A stretch of DNA of 64,000 nucleotides, taken from Aurantibacter crassamenti (GTDB taxonomy: Bacteria; Bacteroidota; Bacteroidia; Flavobacteriales; Flavobacteriaceae). Of the stretch, positions 16,075-26,175 are shown in pieces; position 1 is the first letter of the stretch, and the number at the start of each line of letters is the position of its first letter. The position numbers and the translations under genes are program-made. Location of the stretch: the NCBI RefSeq assembly GCF_016811105.1, contig NZ_JAFBGM010000001.1:1-64000 (forward strand). The letters are read 5' to 3'. The notes beneath the pieces are model-generated. The model saw only the letters and a program-made list of their open reading frames with translations, did no database searches and was not told the DNA's origin.

Positions 16075-17511
16075 ATGTCAGTAAAAATAATGGTAAGCCT
16101 ATTTCTCATCGCCTTTATAGGTATGAGTTCTTGTAAAGAGTCAAAAGATTTAATAACACCAAAAAGGCCAAACATTATTCTAATCATGACCGATGACCAA
16201 GGCTGGTTTGATGTCGGTTTTAATGGAAATACAGAAATACGAACACCATATTTAGATTCACTGGCAGCAAATGGTATTATTTTCGATCGTTTTTATGCAG
16301 CTTCTGCAGTTTGTTCACCAACACGAGCCAGTTTAATTACCGGTAGAAATCCGCTTAGAATGAATATTCCGTATGCCAATAATGGGCATATGCTGGCAGA
16401 AGAAATTACAATTCCTGAATTATTAAAAAAAGAAGGCTACCGTACTGCACATTTTGGCAAATGGCATTTAGGCACCTTAACAAAAACTGAGTTGGATGCG
16501 AATAGAGGCGGTAGACCTAACTATGTTAATGACTACACGATACCTACTGAACATGGTTATGACGAATTTTTCTGTACAGAGTCAAAAGTCCCTACCTATG
16601 ATCCCATGGTTTATCCAAAGAAATTCAAAACAGGTGAGAGCAAACATTTTGGCTGGCAGGCCATCCAAAATAATGATTCAACTGAAAATTATGGCACTGC
16701 CTATTGGCTTCAAGAAAACGTAAAAGAAACACAAAATTTAAAAGGTGATAATTCGAAAATTATAGTAGACCGCGTAATTCCTTTTATAAATACATCTGTA
16801 AAAGAAGAAAAGCCATTCTTTTCAACTATTTGGTTTCACACGCCACATTTACCAGTAGTTAGCGATAGTCTACATCGCAGCTATTACAAAGATTTAGACC
16901 TTGCCAAACAAATTTACAATGGAACCATAACCGCCATGGATAAACAAATTGGCCGATTATGGAAAGAGTTAGAAGATCGTGGAATAGAAGAAGAAACTAT
17001 ACTTTTTTTCTGTAGTGATAATGGTCCGGAACGTGCAACCCCAGGTAGCGCTGGTATTTTTAGAGACCGCAAAAGAAGCTTATACGAAGGTGGTATTAGA
17101 GTACCTGCCTTTGCTATTTGGAAAGATAAATTCAAAGGGGGTCAGCGTATTGATTATCCTGCAGTCACATCTGATTATCTACCCACAATTCTTGATATTC
17201 TTGATTTAGAATATCCTTCAGATAGACCCATTGATGGTACTAGTTTATTAGCACCATTGACAGGCGGCAGTCAAGAAAGAATGAAACCTATTGGATTCAT
17301 TTGCAAACCTCAAATATCATGGGTTACGAATCAATACAAACTGATTGGCGATGAAGAATTGGAAAATTTTGAACTGTATGATCTCCTACATGACAAATCA
17401 GAAGAAAATAATAGTATTCGTGATTTTCCAGAAATTGCGGCAACTATGAAGGTTGATTTACTTGACTGGTTAAACTCAGTTGAAAACAGTCAGAAAAAAA
17501 ATGATTATTAG
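16075..17511 (+). CDS. Arylsulfatase-type sulfatase, lipoprotein
   Basis: The 478-residue protein has a lipoprotein signal (FIGMSSC, Cys20). The alkaline-phosphatase-fold sulfatase domain shows PNIILIMTDDQGWFDVGFNG (first metal site) and SAVCSPTRASLITGR with formylglycine Cys80. It also has GKWHLG, HTPHLPV and FCSDNGPE (second metal site). It is compact and lacks the C-terminal helical repeats of the sulfatase at 11.5 kb, so the two are not recent duplicates. The likely role is desulfation of algal oligosaccharides at the cell surface. It has no close same-strand partner and lies just after the repeat-rich zone. Confidence 0.92.
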   Translation: MSVKIMVSLFLIAFIGMSSCKESKDLITPKRPNIILIMTDDQGWFDVGFNGNTEIRTPYLDSLAANGIIFDRFYAASAVCSPTRASLITGRNPLRMNIPYANNGHMLAEEITIPELLKKEGYRTAHFGKWHLGTLTKTELDANRGGRPNYVNDYTIPTEHGYDEFFCTESKVPTYDPMVYPKKFKTGESKHFGWQAIQNNDSTENYGTAYWLQENVKETQNLKGDNSKIIVDRVIPFINTSVKEEKPFFSTIWFHTPHLPVVSDSLHRSYYKDLDLAKQIYNGTITAMDKQIGRLWKELEDRGIEEETILFFCSDNGPERATPGSAGIFRDRKRSLYEGGIRVPAFAIWKDKFKGGQRIDYPAVTSDYLPTILDILDLEYPSDRPIDGTSLLAPLTGGSQERMKPIGFICKPQISWVTNQYKLIGDEELENFELYDLLHDKSEENNSIRDFPEIAATMKVDLLDWLNSVENSQKKNDY

Positions 17512-17680
17512 CATAAAATGCTACCAAATAATATTGGTTGTTAAGCAATTAGCACTACTCAAAATTTGATCACATTCAATTAAAAAAATAACTTTTTTAA
17601 ACAAAGGGAATACTTTTCTCAATAAAAAAAGTTACTATTGAACTCTATATAAACCAATAGACTTTACTAAACCAACTGTA

Positions 17681-20600
17681 ATGGAAGCTAAATTAAACTC
17701 TGAAGTTATAGGTATAATTTCTACCAATAATGAGGGAATTATATACCAATATAATGAAGGAGCTGAAATTTTATTAGGCTATACTGCTTCTGAAATGATC
17801 GGTTTAGATAAGAGAAATGCTGTACTAATTAAAGCTGAATTTGAGAAATTCGAGAATGATATTAGATCTCGATATAACAAGAGTGGCACAGATGCCAACC
17901 CTTATGAATTACTTGCCGAAAATAATGGTTACGATGCTCGTGAATGGACGGTAATTAAAAAAGATGGTACCACATTTATCTCGCACTCAACACTAACGCC
18001 TTTAAAAAATGAAAGTGGAGAAAATATTGGTTTCCTTCGAATATTACAAGATATAACTGCTCAGAAAAAAACAGAAACTGAGCTTCAACAAAAAAATCAG
18101 GTTTTAAATGCGGCCGAAAAACTAGCCTTAATAGGTAATTGGCAATGGAACACGATTACCAATGATGTAAACTGGTCTAATAACTTATATTCCATTTTTG
18201 AAGTTAATCCTGATGAACAAATCACTTTCGAGACGTACTATAATTTTATTCATCCAGACGATAGAGCAATAGTTGACGCAAATATTTTGAGAACAAATAC
18301 TGAAAAAAAATTTTGTGAAACGTTACATCGAATTGTTTTAACTAGTGGCAAAATAAAAACAGTACAACTTATAGGAGATGTTACTTTAGATGATGCAGGC
18401 AACGTTATTGAACTTATTGGCACCTGCCAAGATATAACAGCTCAGAAAAAAATAGAATTCGATCTTTTACGTAAAAATCAGCTTTTAAATGCTGCTGAAA
18501 AAATAACACAGACGGGGCATTGGCAATGGAACGTTATTACGAATGATGTCATCTGGTCAAATAACCTTTATAATATCTTCGGAATAGACCCAAATGAAAA
18601 ATTGACGTATGAATCTTACGCTAAGTTTATTCATCCAGACGATGTAGAAGCTATTCGTTTAAATAGGGAAAAAAGTATAAAGGATAAAAAGTTTCATGAA
18701 AGATTACACCGTATAGTTTTATCAAGTGGCAAAATAAAAACGGTACAAATACTAGGAGAGGCAATTCTTGATGAAGCAGGTAATCTTACAGAATTCATAG
18801 GCACTCTGCAAGATGTAACAGAACTTAGAATGGCTGAAATCAAATTTAAAGGCCTATTAGAATCTGCGCCAGATGCAATGATTATTATTAATGAACAAGA
18901 AAAAATTCAGTTGATTAATAAGCAAGCTGAAAAATTATTTGGTTATTCATCAGAAGAGCTGCTACACAAGTCTGTAGAATTATTAATACCACCAAGATTT
19001 AAGGCTGAAAAAGTGGCTGACCTTGAAATACTTTTTGACGCCGACAAAACAATAGAAATGGGCGTTGAAAAAGATGTTTATGGGATACATAAAGAAGGAA
19101 AAGAAATACCTATACAAATAAACTTAAGTCCACTTAAAACCGAAGAAGGCGTTTTGGTTTCAGCTGCAATAAGAGATATAACGAATCAAAAAAAGATAGA
19201 AGCTGAACTTAAACTTAAAAATCAGTTTTTAAATTATGCTGAAAAGTTAACCTTAATGGGCCATTGGCAATGGAACACCATCACTAATTATGTTAAATGG
19301 TCTAATAACTTATTTAATGTTTTTGAGATTGAACCCAATGAAAATACGACTATTGAGACGTATTATAATTTTGTTCATCCTGAGGATAAAGAATTGGTAG
19401 GAATAAATATTGCTAGAACGAAAAATGAAAAGAAATTTTGCGATACGTTACATCGTATTAAATTAACCAGTGGCAAAATAAAAACAGTTCAACTACGTGG
19501 TGATGTTGTATTAGACGACTTAGGCAATGTCATTGAGATTATTGGTACCTGTCAAGATGTTACTGAACAACGAATGGCTGAACTCAAGTTTAGAGGCCTA
19601 CTAGAGTCTGCACCAGATGCTATGGTAATAGTAAATGATCTTGGTGAAATTCAGTTAATTAATAAGCAAGCTGAAAAATTATTTGGTTACTCCGCTGAAG
19701 AACTACAAAATAAACCCGTAGAATTACTTATACCCGAAAGATTTAACAAGCACCATACCAACAATCGCGATGCATTTTTCAACGCTCCCAAAACAAGAAA
19801 AATGGGAGAAGGTAAAGAACTTTATGGCATAAATAAAAGCGGAGAAGAAATTCCCATACAAATTAGTTTAAGTCCTTTAAAAACTGAGGAAGGTTTGCTT
19901 GTTTCGGCAGCAATTAGAGATATTACTGTACAGAAAAATACAGAATCTGATCTTTTACGAAAAAATCAGGTCTTAAATGCTGCTGAAAAAATTACCATGA
20001 CAGGTAACTGGCAATGGGATTACATTGTAAATCACGTTACATGGTCAAGCAATTTATTTAATATTTTTGAAGTGGACCCTGAAGAAAATTTGAATTTTGA
20101 TTCATACTTTAGTTTTGTTCACCCAGATGATAAAGAGACTGTTCAATTATCTTTTGATAAATCTGTTGAAGATAAAATATTTTATGATTTGCTGCATCGT
20201 ATTGTATCAACAAGTGGTAAGGTAAAAACAATTCAGTTACATGGTGATGTAATTACAGATACTGACGGTAAGGTAATTGAGTTAATAGGTACATGCCAAG
20301 ATGTAACACAACAACACATGGCTGAAAAGAAAATTCTAGAAGCCAATGAAAGATTAGAATTATTGGCCAGTACGCTTAAAACAAGAAATACACAATTAGC
20401 CGATTTCGCTCATATTACCTCACATAATTTGCGTGCACCTGTAAGTAATTTAAATTCGCTTTTAGGTTTTTATAATAATTCAGAAACAGAAGAAGAAAAA
20501 ATATTTTTATTCAAAAAATTTGAAATCGTTATAGATCACCTTACAGAAACATTAAACACGTTAATTCAAGCATTACGGACTAAAAATGAGGGCGCTGAAA

Positions 20601-21049
20601 ATTTAGAATCGCTTACATTTGATGAAGTACTTAGTAAAACTAAAGAGATTCTTGCCGGTCAAATTTTAAAAACAGAAGCTAAAATAATTAGCGATTTCTC
20701 AAAAAATGTGAAAATTACGTATAATAGGACGTATTTAGAAAGTATTTTCCTTAATTTACTAAGCAATGCAATGAAATATAAATCTGATGATAGAATACCA
20801 GAAATTTTTATTCACTCTGAAATTAAAGATGGTATTCAAAAACTCAGTTTTAAAGATAATGGTCTAGGTATCGATTTAAAAAGACATGGCCATAAAATGT
20901 TTGGTCTAAACAAAGTTTTCCATAGGCACCCTGATGCTAAAGGAGTAGGCTTGTTTATGACAAAGGTGCAAGTTGAATCTATGGGGGGCACTATATCGGT
21001 AGAAAGTAAGGTCAATGTAGGCTCTACTTTTAATATTAATTTTAAGTAA
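17681..21049 (+). CDS. Cytoplasmic multi-PAS sensor histidine kinase
   Basis: The 1,122-residue kinase has no signal peptide or transmembrane helix. It carries seven PAS domains at about residues 1-130, 135-262, 265-388, 388-510, 518-640, 640-765 and 768-890. Domains 2, 3, 5 and 7 are close copies (AAEK.T..G.WQW, then WSNNL, then HPDD). Domains 4 and 6 form a second type (GLLESAPDAM, LINKQAEKLFGYS). A coiled coil leads to the phosphoacceptor region ITSHNLRAPVSNL with His915. The ATPase domain follows (NLLSNAMKYKS, DNGLGIDL, GVGLFMTK). The response regulator gene begins six bases downstream, so the pair should be co-expressed. PAS ligands are unknown; bound cofactors or internal redox and energy signals are possible. 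Confidence 0.92.
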   Translation: MEAKLNSEVIGIISTNNEGIIYQYNEGAEILLGYTASEMIGLDKRNAVLIKAEFEKFENDIRSRYNKSGTDANPYELLAENNGYDAREWTVIKKDGTTFISHSTLTPLKNESGENIGFLRILQDITAQKKTETELQQKNQVLNAAEKLALIGNWQWNTITNDVNWSNNLYSIFEVNPDEQITFETYYNFIHPDDRAIVDANILRTNTEKKFCETLHRIVLTSGKIKTVQLIGDVTLDDAGNVIELIGTCQDITAQKKIEFDLLRKNQLLNAAEKITQTGHWQWNVITNDVIWSNNLYNIFGIDPNEKLTYESYAKFIHPDDVEAIRLNREKSIKDKKFHERLHRIVLSSGKIKTVQILGEAILDEAGNLTEFIGTLQDVTELRMAEIKFKGLLESAPDAMIIINEQEKIQLINKQAEKLFGYSSEELLHKSVELLIPPRFKAEKVADLEILFDADKTIEMGVEKDVYGIHKEGKEIPIQINLSPLKTEEGVLVSAAIRDITNQKKIEAELKLKNQFLNYAEKLTLMGHWQWNTITNYVKWSNNLFNVFEIEPNENTTIETYYNFVHPEDKELVGINIARTKNEKKFCDTLHRIKLTSGKIKTVQLRGDVVLDDLGNVIEIIGTCQDVTEQRMAELKFRGLLESAPDAMVIVNDLGEIQLINKQAEKLFGYSAEELQNKPVELLIPERFNKHHTNNRDAFFNAPKTRKMGEGKELYGINKSGEEIPIQISLSPLKTEEGLLVSAAIRDITVQKNTESDLLRKNQVLNAAEKITMTGNWQWDYIVNHVTWSSNLFNIFEVDPEENLNFDSYFSFVHPDDKETVQLSFDKSVEDKIFYDLLHRIVSTSGKVKTIQLHGDVITDTDGKVIELIGTCQDVTQQHMAEKKILEANERLELLASTLKTRNTQLADFAHITSHNLRAPVSNLNSLLGFYNNSETEEEKIFLFKKFEIVIDHLTETLNTLIQALRTKNEGAENLESLTFDEVLSKTKEILAGQILKTEAKIISDFSKNVKITYNRTYLESIFLNLLSNAMKYKSDDRIPEIFIHSEIKDGIQKLSFKDNGLGIDLKRHGHKMFGLNKVFHRHPDAKGVGLFMTKVQVESMGGTISVESKVNVGSTFNINFK

Positions 21050-21055
21050 TAAAAA

Positions 21056-21469
21056 ATGAATAATGATGTTAATTTTTGTATTGTAGATGATGATGATATT
21101 TATCAATTTACCATTAAAAAAACGATACTATCTCTAAATCTCGCAAAAAATATTATTGCTTTTTCTGATGGTGAAGAGGCTTTAAATTATATGATTGAGA
21201 ATCTCAACAATGATAAAGAACTGCCTGATGTTATTCTTCTTGACATAAATATGCCTATTATGGATGGGTTTCAGTTTATGGAAGAATACATAAAAATTCA
21301 ACCAAAAATAGGCAAGAAAATAACCATTTATATGGTCTCATCATCTGTTGATACTGCTGATATTGAAAGAGCAGAAAGAATAAGCGAAATTTCTGATTAT
21401 ATCATCAAACCCATTGAAGCAGACAAGTTAAAATCTATTGTTGAAGAATTAAGCAACAACGAAATATAG
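21056..21469 (+). CDS. Single-domain response regulator
   Basis: This 137-residue receiver domain has no output domain. The acidic pocket is VDDDD near residue 10, the phosphoacceptor is Asp63 in LLDINMPIMDG, and IYMVSSSVD and YIIKPI supply the conserved Thr/Ser and Lys positions. It follows the multi-PAS kinase by six bases and is the likely phosphotransfer partner, perhaps in a phosphorelay. It is a clear paralogue of the regulator at 62,720, sharing LDINMP, MVSSS and IKPI. Confidence 0.93.
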   Translation: MNNDVNFCIVDDDDIYQFTIKKTILSLNLAKNIIAFSDGEEALNYMIENLNNDKELPDVILLDINMPIMDGFQFMEEYIKIQPKIGKKITIYMVSSSVDTADIERAERISEISDYIIKPIEADKLKSIVEELSNNEI

Positions 21470-21903
21470 AGTTACAAAACTCTCATTTTAAATTTGGCAT
21501 TCATTCGACATGTTTGTAAAACTGAACTACCCAACAATTAAATTACAATTTGCAACTACAACTATGATCATTTTTTAAAATCTACATTATATACAATCAA
21601 AAAAACAACAATACACCATTCTTATGTACTACATGGTATAACAAATCTTAAATGTGGTGTTATCCATTGCGTTTAAATCAACTTCAATTACTGCAATCGA
21701 CAGACTAATTTCTAATCATTTTAGTTTAAATAAAAAACTTATAATTGTTTTAAAGTACGCCTTAAATCAAAAGGATTTTAGTATTGAAATTAAACCTTAC
21801 GTATATTTATTCAGTCTTCAAATAAATTAGATTTAACATTTTAATTGTTAGCAATTAAAAATGGCCATACCAATTATAACTTGACCATGAAATAAACTAA
21901 AAA
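21470..21903. other. Intergenic region, no gene seen
   Basis: The 434-base AT-rich gap has no credible open frame. It has one short perfect inverted repeat, TTTTAATTG (21839-21847) / CAATTAAAA (21852-21860), close before the next gene. It is not followed by a T-tract, so it is not a forward terminator. An operator is possible but unsupported. Confidence 0.4.
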
Positions 21904-23058
21904 ATGAAAAAACAAATTATTATTCTATTGCTTTGTTTTCAAACAACACTATTAATTGGGCAATTGAAAGTTCTAGAAAACAACCAACCTTTTGATGATG
22001 TAATAAAAATTGATAATTCACTATTTACCAATAAAAAAATAGTAAAACTATCACTTATTTACCCAAATTACTCATTCAAAAAAAATATAGTAAACTTACT
22101 TACCAATAAATACGGAGTTTTTAAAAATACTCAAAAGTTTATTACCTGGGATTTAAAAAATCATGATTACCTCAAAAACATCAAGTTAGATACTCTTGGC
22201 AATTGTAGTATTGATCTAAAGTTTATAAACAACACTACACCCCAATCAAAAGAAAATGTGTTAAAAGAAATAAGCAAAGATCTCAAAAGAACTCTAATGC
22301 TTTGGCAAGAAAGAAAAATAAATAATGGAGAAGTATATTTTGTAGGACATCGTGGAGGATTAATGGATCATTTTCAAGAAAACACTTCAGATATTTTAAA
22401 ATATTCAAAACAGGCAGGTATTTCATTTATGGAGGTCGACATTTTAATTTCAAATGATGATATCCCATTTATTGGTCATGATTGGAAATACCTTGAAACG
22501 AACCTAGGCATAAACAAGCAAAACGATTCTTTGACTATTTCTAAAGCCAGATATAAAGATGGACAAAAAATAACCTTTTTTTCATCACTTATAGCCAGCA
22601 ATCAATTTTTGATTTTAGATTTAATTCACAATTCGATTGAAGAACAGCATCGAATTATTCAATACATATATAAGAATTATTCTAAAGCATTAAAATCTCA
22701 TACCTATATTCAAGTTGATAAGCTAGAAATGTTCCAACACATTAAAGATTTAGATAATCAAATTCTTGTTTCTTATAATGTAAAACGAGAAAATACAAAT
22801 AATTGGGAAGCAGGTTGGATTGATAAAATAAAACCAAAATTTAATCAAATGGAGATGTTTGTTGTAAACCCTTCACTGATTATCACAAAAGATTTTTTAG
22901 AAGGCTTTGGTGAACATGCAAAAAAAATTATACCAGTAATTTATAAGGATAATACGAATGAAATTATTCGTATGGCTGATTTGGGATTTAAGTTTATTAT
23001 GATTGATGACATTATTAATGTAAATCATAAATTGAATGAAATTTTACTTCATAAGTAA
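21904..23058 (+). CDS. Glycerophosphodiester phosphodiesterase-family protein (secreted)
   Basis: The 384-residue protein has an N-terminal signal (IILLLCFQTTLLIGQ). About 120 unassigned residues precede a GDPD TIM barrel. The barrel shows VGHRGGLMDHFQENTSD (catalytic His and Arg, then Glu-Asn), FMEVDILISND (metal Glu and Asp) and IGHDW (second catalytic His). Such enzymes hydrolyse glycerophosphodiesters to glycerol-3-phosphate for phosphate or carbon supply. The late strands are divergent, so substrate identity is uncertain. The final ADLGFKFIMIDD fits the family end. It is probably transcribed alone. Confidence 0.8.
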   Translation: MKKQIIILLLCFQTTLLIGQLKVLENNQPFDDVIKIDNSLFTNKKIVKLSLIYPNYSFKKNIVNLLTNKYGVFKNTQKFITWDLKNHDYLKNIKLDTLGNCSIDLKFINNTTPQSKENVLKEISKDLKRTLMLWQERKINNGEVYFVGHRGGLMDHFQENTSDILKYSKQAGISFMEVDILISNDDIPFIGHDWKYLETNLGINKQNDSLTISKARYKDGQKITFFSSLIASNQFLILDLIHNSIEEQHRIIQYIYKNYSKALKSHTYIQVDKLEMFQHIKDLDNQILVSYNVKRENTNNWEAGWIDKIKPKFNQMEMFVVNPSLIITKDFLEGFGEHAKKIIPVIYKDNTNEIIRMADLGFKFIMIDDIINVNHKLNEILLHK

Positions 23059-23262
23059 AAGTAAATTCACCTAACTAGCTACTAAATTAATCCTGTACAG
23101 GTAAATTATCACTCCAAATGTCATAACAAACTGTCGGTTCTTTTGTTTTGAAATTACAATACCAAACAATGTACAACGACACGAAAAACATTGGGCCAGA
23201 CATATAAATTTCCTCAATGAGAAGCAGTATCTTTGTAGGCTTAAAATTGAGCGAGAAAAAGA

Positions 23263-24735
23263 ATGAATTTAACCATTGAAAATATATTATTAGTTGGTTC
23301 TCTATTACTGCTCATAAGTATTTTTGCAGGTAAAACTTCGTATAAGTTTGGTGTACCTACCCTACTACTCTTTTTAGCAATAGGAATGTTAGCAGGTTCT
23401 GATGGCATTGGCGGCATTCGATTCAATGACCCCCAACTCGCACAATTTATCGGTATAGTTTCGTTAAATTTCATCTTATTTTCTGGTGGTCTTGACACCA
23501 ACTGGAAAGCCGTGAAGCCGATTCTCTGGGAAGGCATTGCATTATCAACCTTAGGGGTTTTATTAACTGCAGTTTCGCTGGGTACTTTTGTATGGTATAT
23601 TACTGATTTTACTATTTATGAAAGTCTACTCTTAGGTTCAATTGTATCATCAACAGATGCAGCTGCTGTATTTTCAATTTTACGTTCTAAAAGCCTAGCA
23701 TTAAAAACCAACCTAAGACCCACTTTAGAGTTAGAAAGCGGTAGTAACGACCCAATGGCTTATGTATTAACCATTGCATTTTTGACTTTGGTAATCAATC
23801 AAGACCAAAGTTTTGTCTCTATAATTCCCTTGTTTTTACAACAAATGATTTTGGGTGGTGTTGCTGGTTTTGCCTTCGGTTTACTCAGTAAGTATATCAT
23901 TAATAATATTAAACTAGATTTTGAAGGGCTGTACCCAGTTTTAGTAATTACACTAATGTTTATTACTTTTTCTGCCACCGACTTTTTAGGGGGTAATGGG
24001 TTTCTTGCTATCTACATCTGCGCAGTGTATTTAGGCAATCAAGATTTAATCCATAAAAAAACCATTTTAAAAATGTTTGATGGTTTGGCCTGGTTAATGC
24101 AAATTGTGCTTTTCCTTACGCTAGGCTTACTTGTTTTTCCTTCTGAGATAATACCATACATGGGTATTGGTTTGCTCATATCAGTATTCTTAATTCTTGT
24201 TGCCAGACCAATAGGTGTATTTATAAGCCTTATGTTTTTCAAAATGAAATTGAGAAGGCGGTTTTACATTTCGTGGGTTGGGTTACGCGGAGCAGTACCA
24301 ATTGTATTTTCTACATATCCACTTTTGGCTGGCATTGATAAAGCCAATATGATTTTTAACATTGTGTTCTTCATTTCAGTTACATCCATATTAATTCAAG
24401 GCACTACACTTTCAATTGTTGCAAAATGGTTTAATGTTGGCTTACCAGAAAAAGCAAAAATATTGAACGCAACTGATTTGCTGATGGCAGAAAATCCGAA
24501 GGCAGAAATGAAAGAAATTCTAATTACTGCCAACTGCATGGCAGTAGATAAGAAAATTGTAGAATTAGGCTTTCCTAAAAATGCAATTATTGCAATGATC
24601 AAAAGAGATGATAGCTATATTATACCAAATGGATCTACCAGAATTGAAGCACAAGATTCACTAATTGTGCTTGCAGATAGGAATCACATTTTTGATGAAG
24701 TATACAAAACACTTCAAATAGAAAAAGTCAGTTAA
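23263..24735 (+). CDS. CPA1-type K+/H+ (or Na+/H+) antiporter with RCK-C domain
   Basis: The 490-residue protein resembles NhaP2/CvrA. Its membrane domain of about 390 residues has 12 or so helices, including FGVPTLLLFLAIGMLAGSDG, FILFSGGLDTNW and the ion-binding SSTDAAAVFSILRSKS. LELESGSNDPMAYVLT and the arginine-rich WVGLRGAVPIVFSTYPLLAG also belong to it. A cytoplasmic TrkA-C/RCK-C domain follows at about 405-488 (GFPKNAIIAMIKRDD, LIVLADRNHI). It would exchange cytoplasmic K+ or Na+ for protons. TATCTTTG at 23,228-23,235, 27 bases before the ATG, fits the Bacteroidota -7 element TAnnTTTG, but a matching -33 TTTG is not clear. Confidence 0.92.
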   Translation: MNLTIENILLVGSLLLLISIFAGKTSYKFGVPTLLLFLAIGMLAGSDGIGGIRFNDPQLAQFIGIVSLNFILFSGGLDTNWKAVKPILWEGIALSTLGVLLTAVSLGTFVWYITDFTIYESLLLGSIVSSTDAAAVFSILRSKSLALKTNLRPTLELESGSNDPMAYVLTIAFLTLVINQDQSFVSIIPLFLQQMILGGVAGFAFGLLSKYIINNIKLDFEGLYPVLVITLMFITFSATDFLGGNGFLAIYICAVYLGNQDLIHKKTILKMFDGLAWLMQIVLFLTLGLLVFPSEIIPYMGIGLLISVFLILVARPIGVFISLMFFKMKLRRRFYISWVGLRGAVPIVFSTYPLLAGIDKANMIFNIVFFISVTSILIQGTTLSIVAKWFNVGLPEKAKILNATDLLMAENPKAEMKEILITANCMAVDKKIVELGFPKNAIIAMIKRDDSYIIPNGSTRIEAQDSLIVLADRNHIFDEVYKTLQIEKVS

Positions 24736-24834
24736 AACCTATTATATCTTATAATATAGGTATAACGATAAATACACATATTACTACGTTTAGTAAAATG
24801 AATCCAATTATTAAATCAAAAAATCAAAACCTTC

Positions 24835-24854
24835 ATTGTACTAAAATGTACAAT
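24835..24854. promoter_or_regulatory. Perfect dyad upstream of the DUF4249/TonB-receptor pair
   Basis: ATTGTAC (24835-24841) and GTACAAT (24848-24854) are separated by TAAAAT, about 170 bases before the DUF4249 start. It could be an operator or the tail of the antiporter transcript. No T-tract follows. This is a low-confidence structural observation. Confidence 0.3.
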
Positions 24855-25020
24855 TGAATGTAGTTGTAATTATCCTAAAAATAAGTTAGTTTAGTACTTA
24901 GCAAACTAAGAAAATAAGTGTTAATCAAGAACATTTATAAATATCACCATAAGGCTTAAAGGGCTTCTATTTATTCCCCCATTAATTGATATAAACAGTA
25001 TCGGAATTTTATGTAAGCGA

Positions 25021-26175
25021 ATGGTATTTAAAAGATTGTATCTTATATTTCTGTTATTTTTTATTGGTTGTATAACTCCAGAAGAACCAAAATTCGAATA
25101 CAAAGAAGGTCTAATATATATAGATGCTTTTGCTTCTACCAGTACGGGTGCCTCGTATGTAAATATATCAGAATCAGTCCTACGAAATCAGATATTAATT
25201 AATGTTTTAATTAGTGGTGCAACTATTTTTTTTACGAATACAGACAGCGGCCAAACGGTAGAATTAACTGAAGAAAATGGGCAATATGTACCACCTTCAG
25301 ATTTTGCAGTCGCAGTTGGTGAAACGTGGGATTTGAAAATTGAACTACCCAACGGGAAAAAATATTATTCCCAACCTGAAACTATTATAAAACCAGTAGC
25401 TTTTACCAATTTAAAGGCAACATATAACCCAGAACTAACCTTTAAAGTAGAGCTAAATGAATATGTTCCTGGCCATGCATTGTATGTAGATTTAAACGAC
25501 CCACTTGACGAACGTAATTATTATTTATGGAAGTTTAGAACCTATGAAAAGCTTCTAATTTGTGAGACCTGCGATGAACAGATATTTCGAAATGGTAGAT
25601 GTATAGAAGTAAATCATGATTTAAACAAAGACATTGCAGATACAGGTGAATCCGATTATTATTGTGATGGTGATTGTTGGCGCATACGTTATAATGAAAC
25701 TATAGAATTATTCTCTGATGAATTTGTTGAGGGCGGTATAGTACAAAATTTGCCTGTTGGTGACATACAATTGTATACTACTGAAAACTTAGTTGTTGAA
25801 GTTCAACAGCTATCGTTAACAGAAAACACGTATGATTATTACAAAGTACTGAAAGACATTGTAGATAATAATTCTGGTTTAAATGCACCACCCCCAGCTG
25901 CCTTAGTTGGAAATATGTACAACCCGGAAGATGAAGAGGAATACGTGCTTGGTAGATTTACTGCAGCATCGAGCACAACAAATTCCCTCTATATTACAAG
26001 GGAATCAATTGAAGAATCACCTTTAGATCCATTTAATGAATTTACTAGTGAATGTGAAATATTTTGTGGGATTCAAATATGTCATTCCCCAGAAGGCTGT
26101 GCTTTTGAATCAATAGTACCCTGCAGCGAAACACGCTATCGAACAGCAATTAAACCTGAGGGATGGATAGATTAA
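25021..26175 (+). CDS. DUF4249 lipoprotein (TonB-receptor partner)
   Basis: The 384-residue lipoprotein has the lipobox FFIGC with Cys17, followed by acidic residues (ITPEEP). The sequence fits DUF4249: an N-terminal Ig-like module (YIDAFAS, ISGATIFFTNTDSG, GETWDLKIELPNGKKYYSQ) and a central part with WKFRTYEKLLIC. A C-terminal section is rich in Cys (CETCDEQ, CDGDC, CEIFCGIQICH). DUF4249 proteins are typically coded directly before a TonB-dependent receptor and are thought to sit on the outer surface with it. Here the coding regions overlap by 13 bases. The cysteine content suggests disulfides or metal binding, which I cannot resolve further. Confidence 0.9.
   Translation: MVFKRLYLIFLLFFIGCITPEEPKFEYKEGLIYIDAFASTSTGASYVNISESVLRNQILINVLISGATIFFTNTDSGQTVELTEENGQYVPPSDFAVAVGETWDLKIELPNGKKYYSQPETIIKPVAFTNLKATYNPELTFKVELNEYVPGHALYVDLNDPLDERNYYLWKFRTYEKLLICETCDEQIFRNGRCIEVNHDLNKDIADTGESDYYCDGDCWRIRYNETIELFSDEFVEGGIVQNLPVGDIQLYTTENLVVEVQQLSLTENTYDYYKVLKDIVDNNSGLNAPPPAALVGNMYNPEDEEEYVLGRFTAASSTTNSLYITRESIEESPLDPFNEFTSECEIFCGIQICHSPEGCAFESIVPCSETRYRTAIKPEGWID

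Noticed and set aside
24736-24770. Possible terminator after the antiporter gene (cctattata / tataatatagg)
   Set aside because: The arms pair only with a two-base bulge and no T-tract follows, so it is not supported as a terminator.
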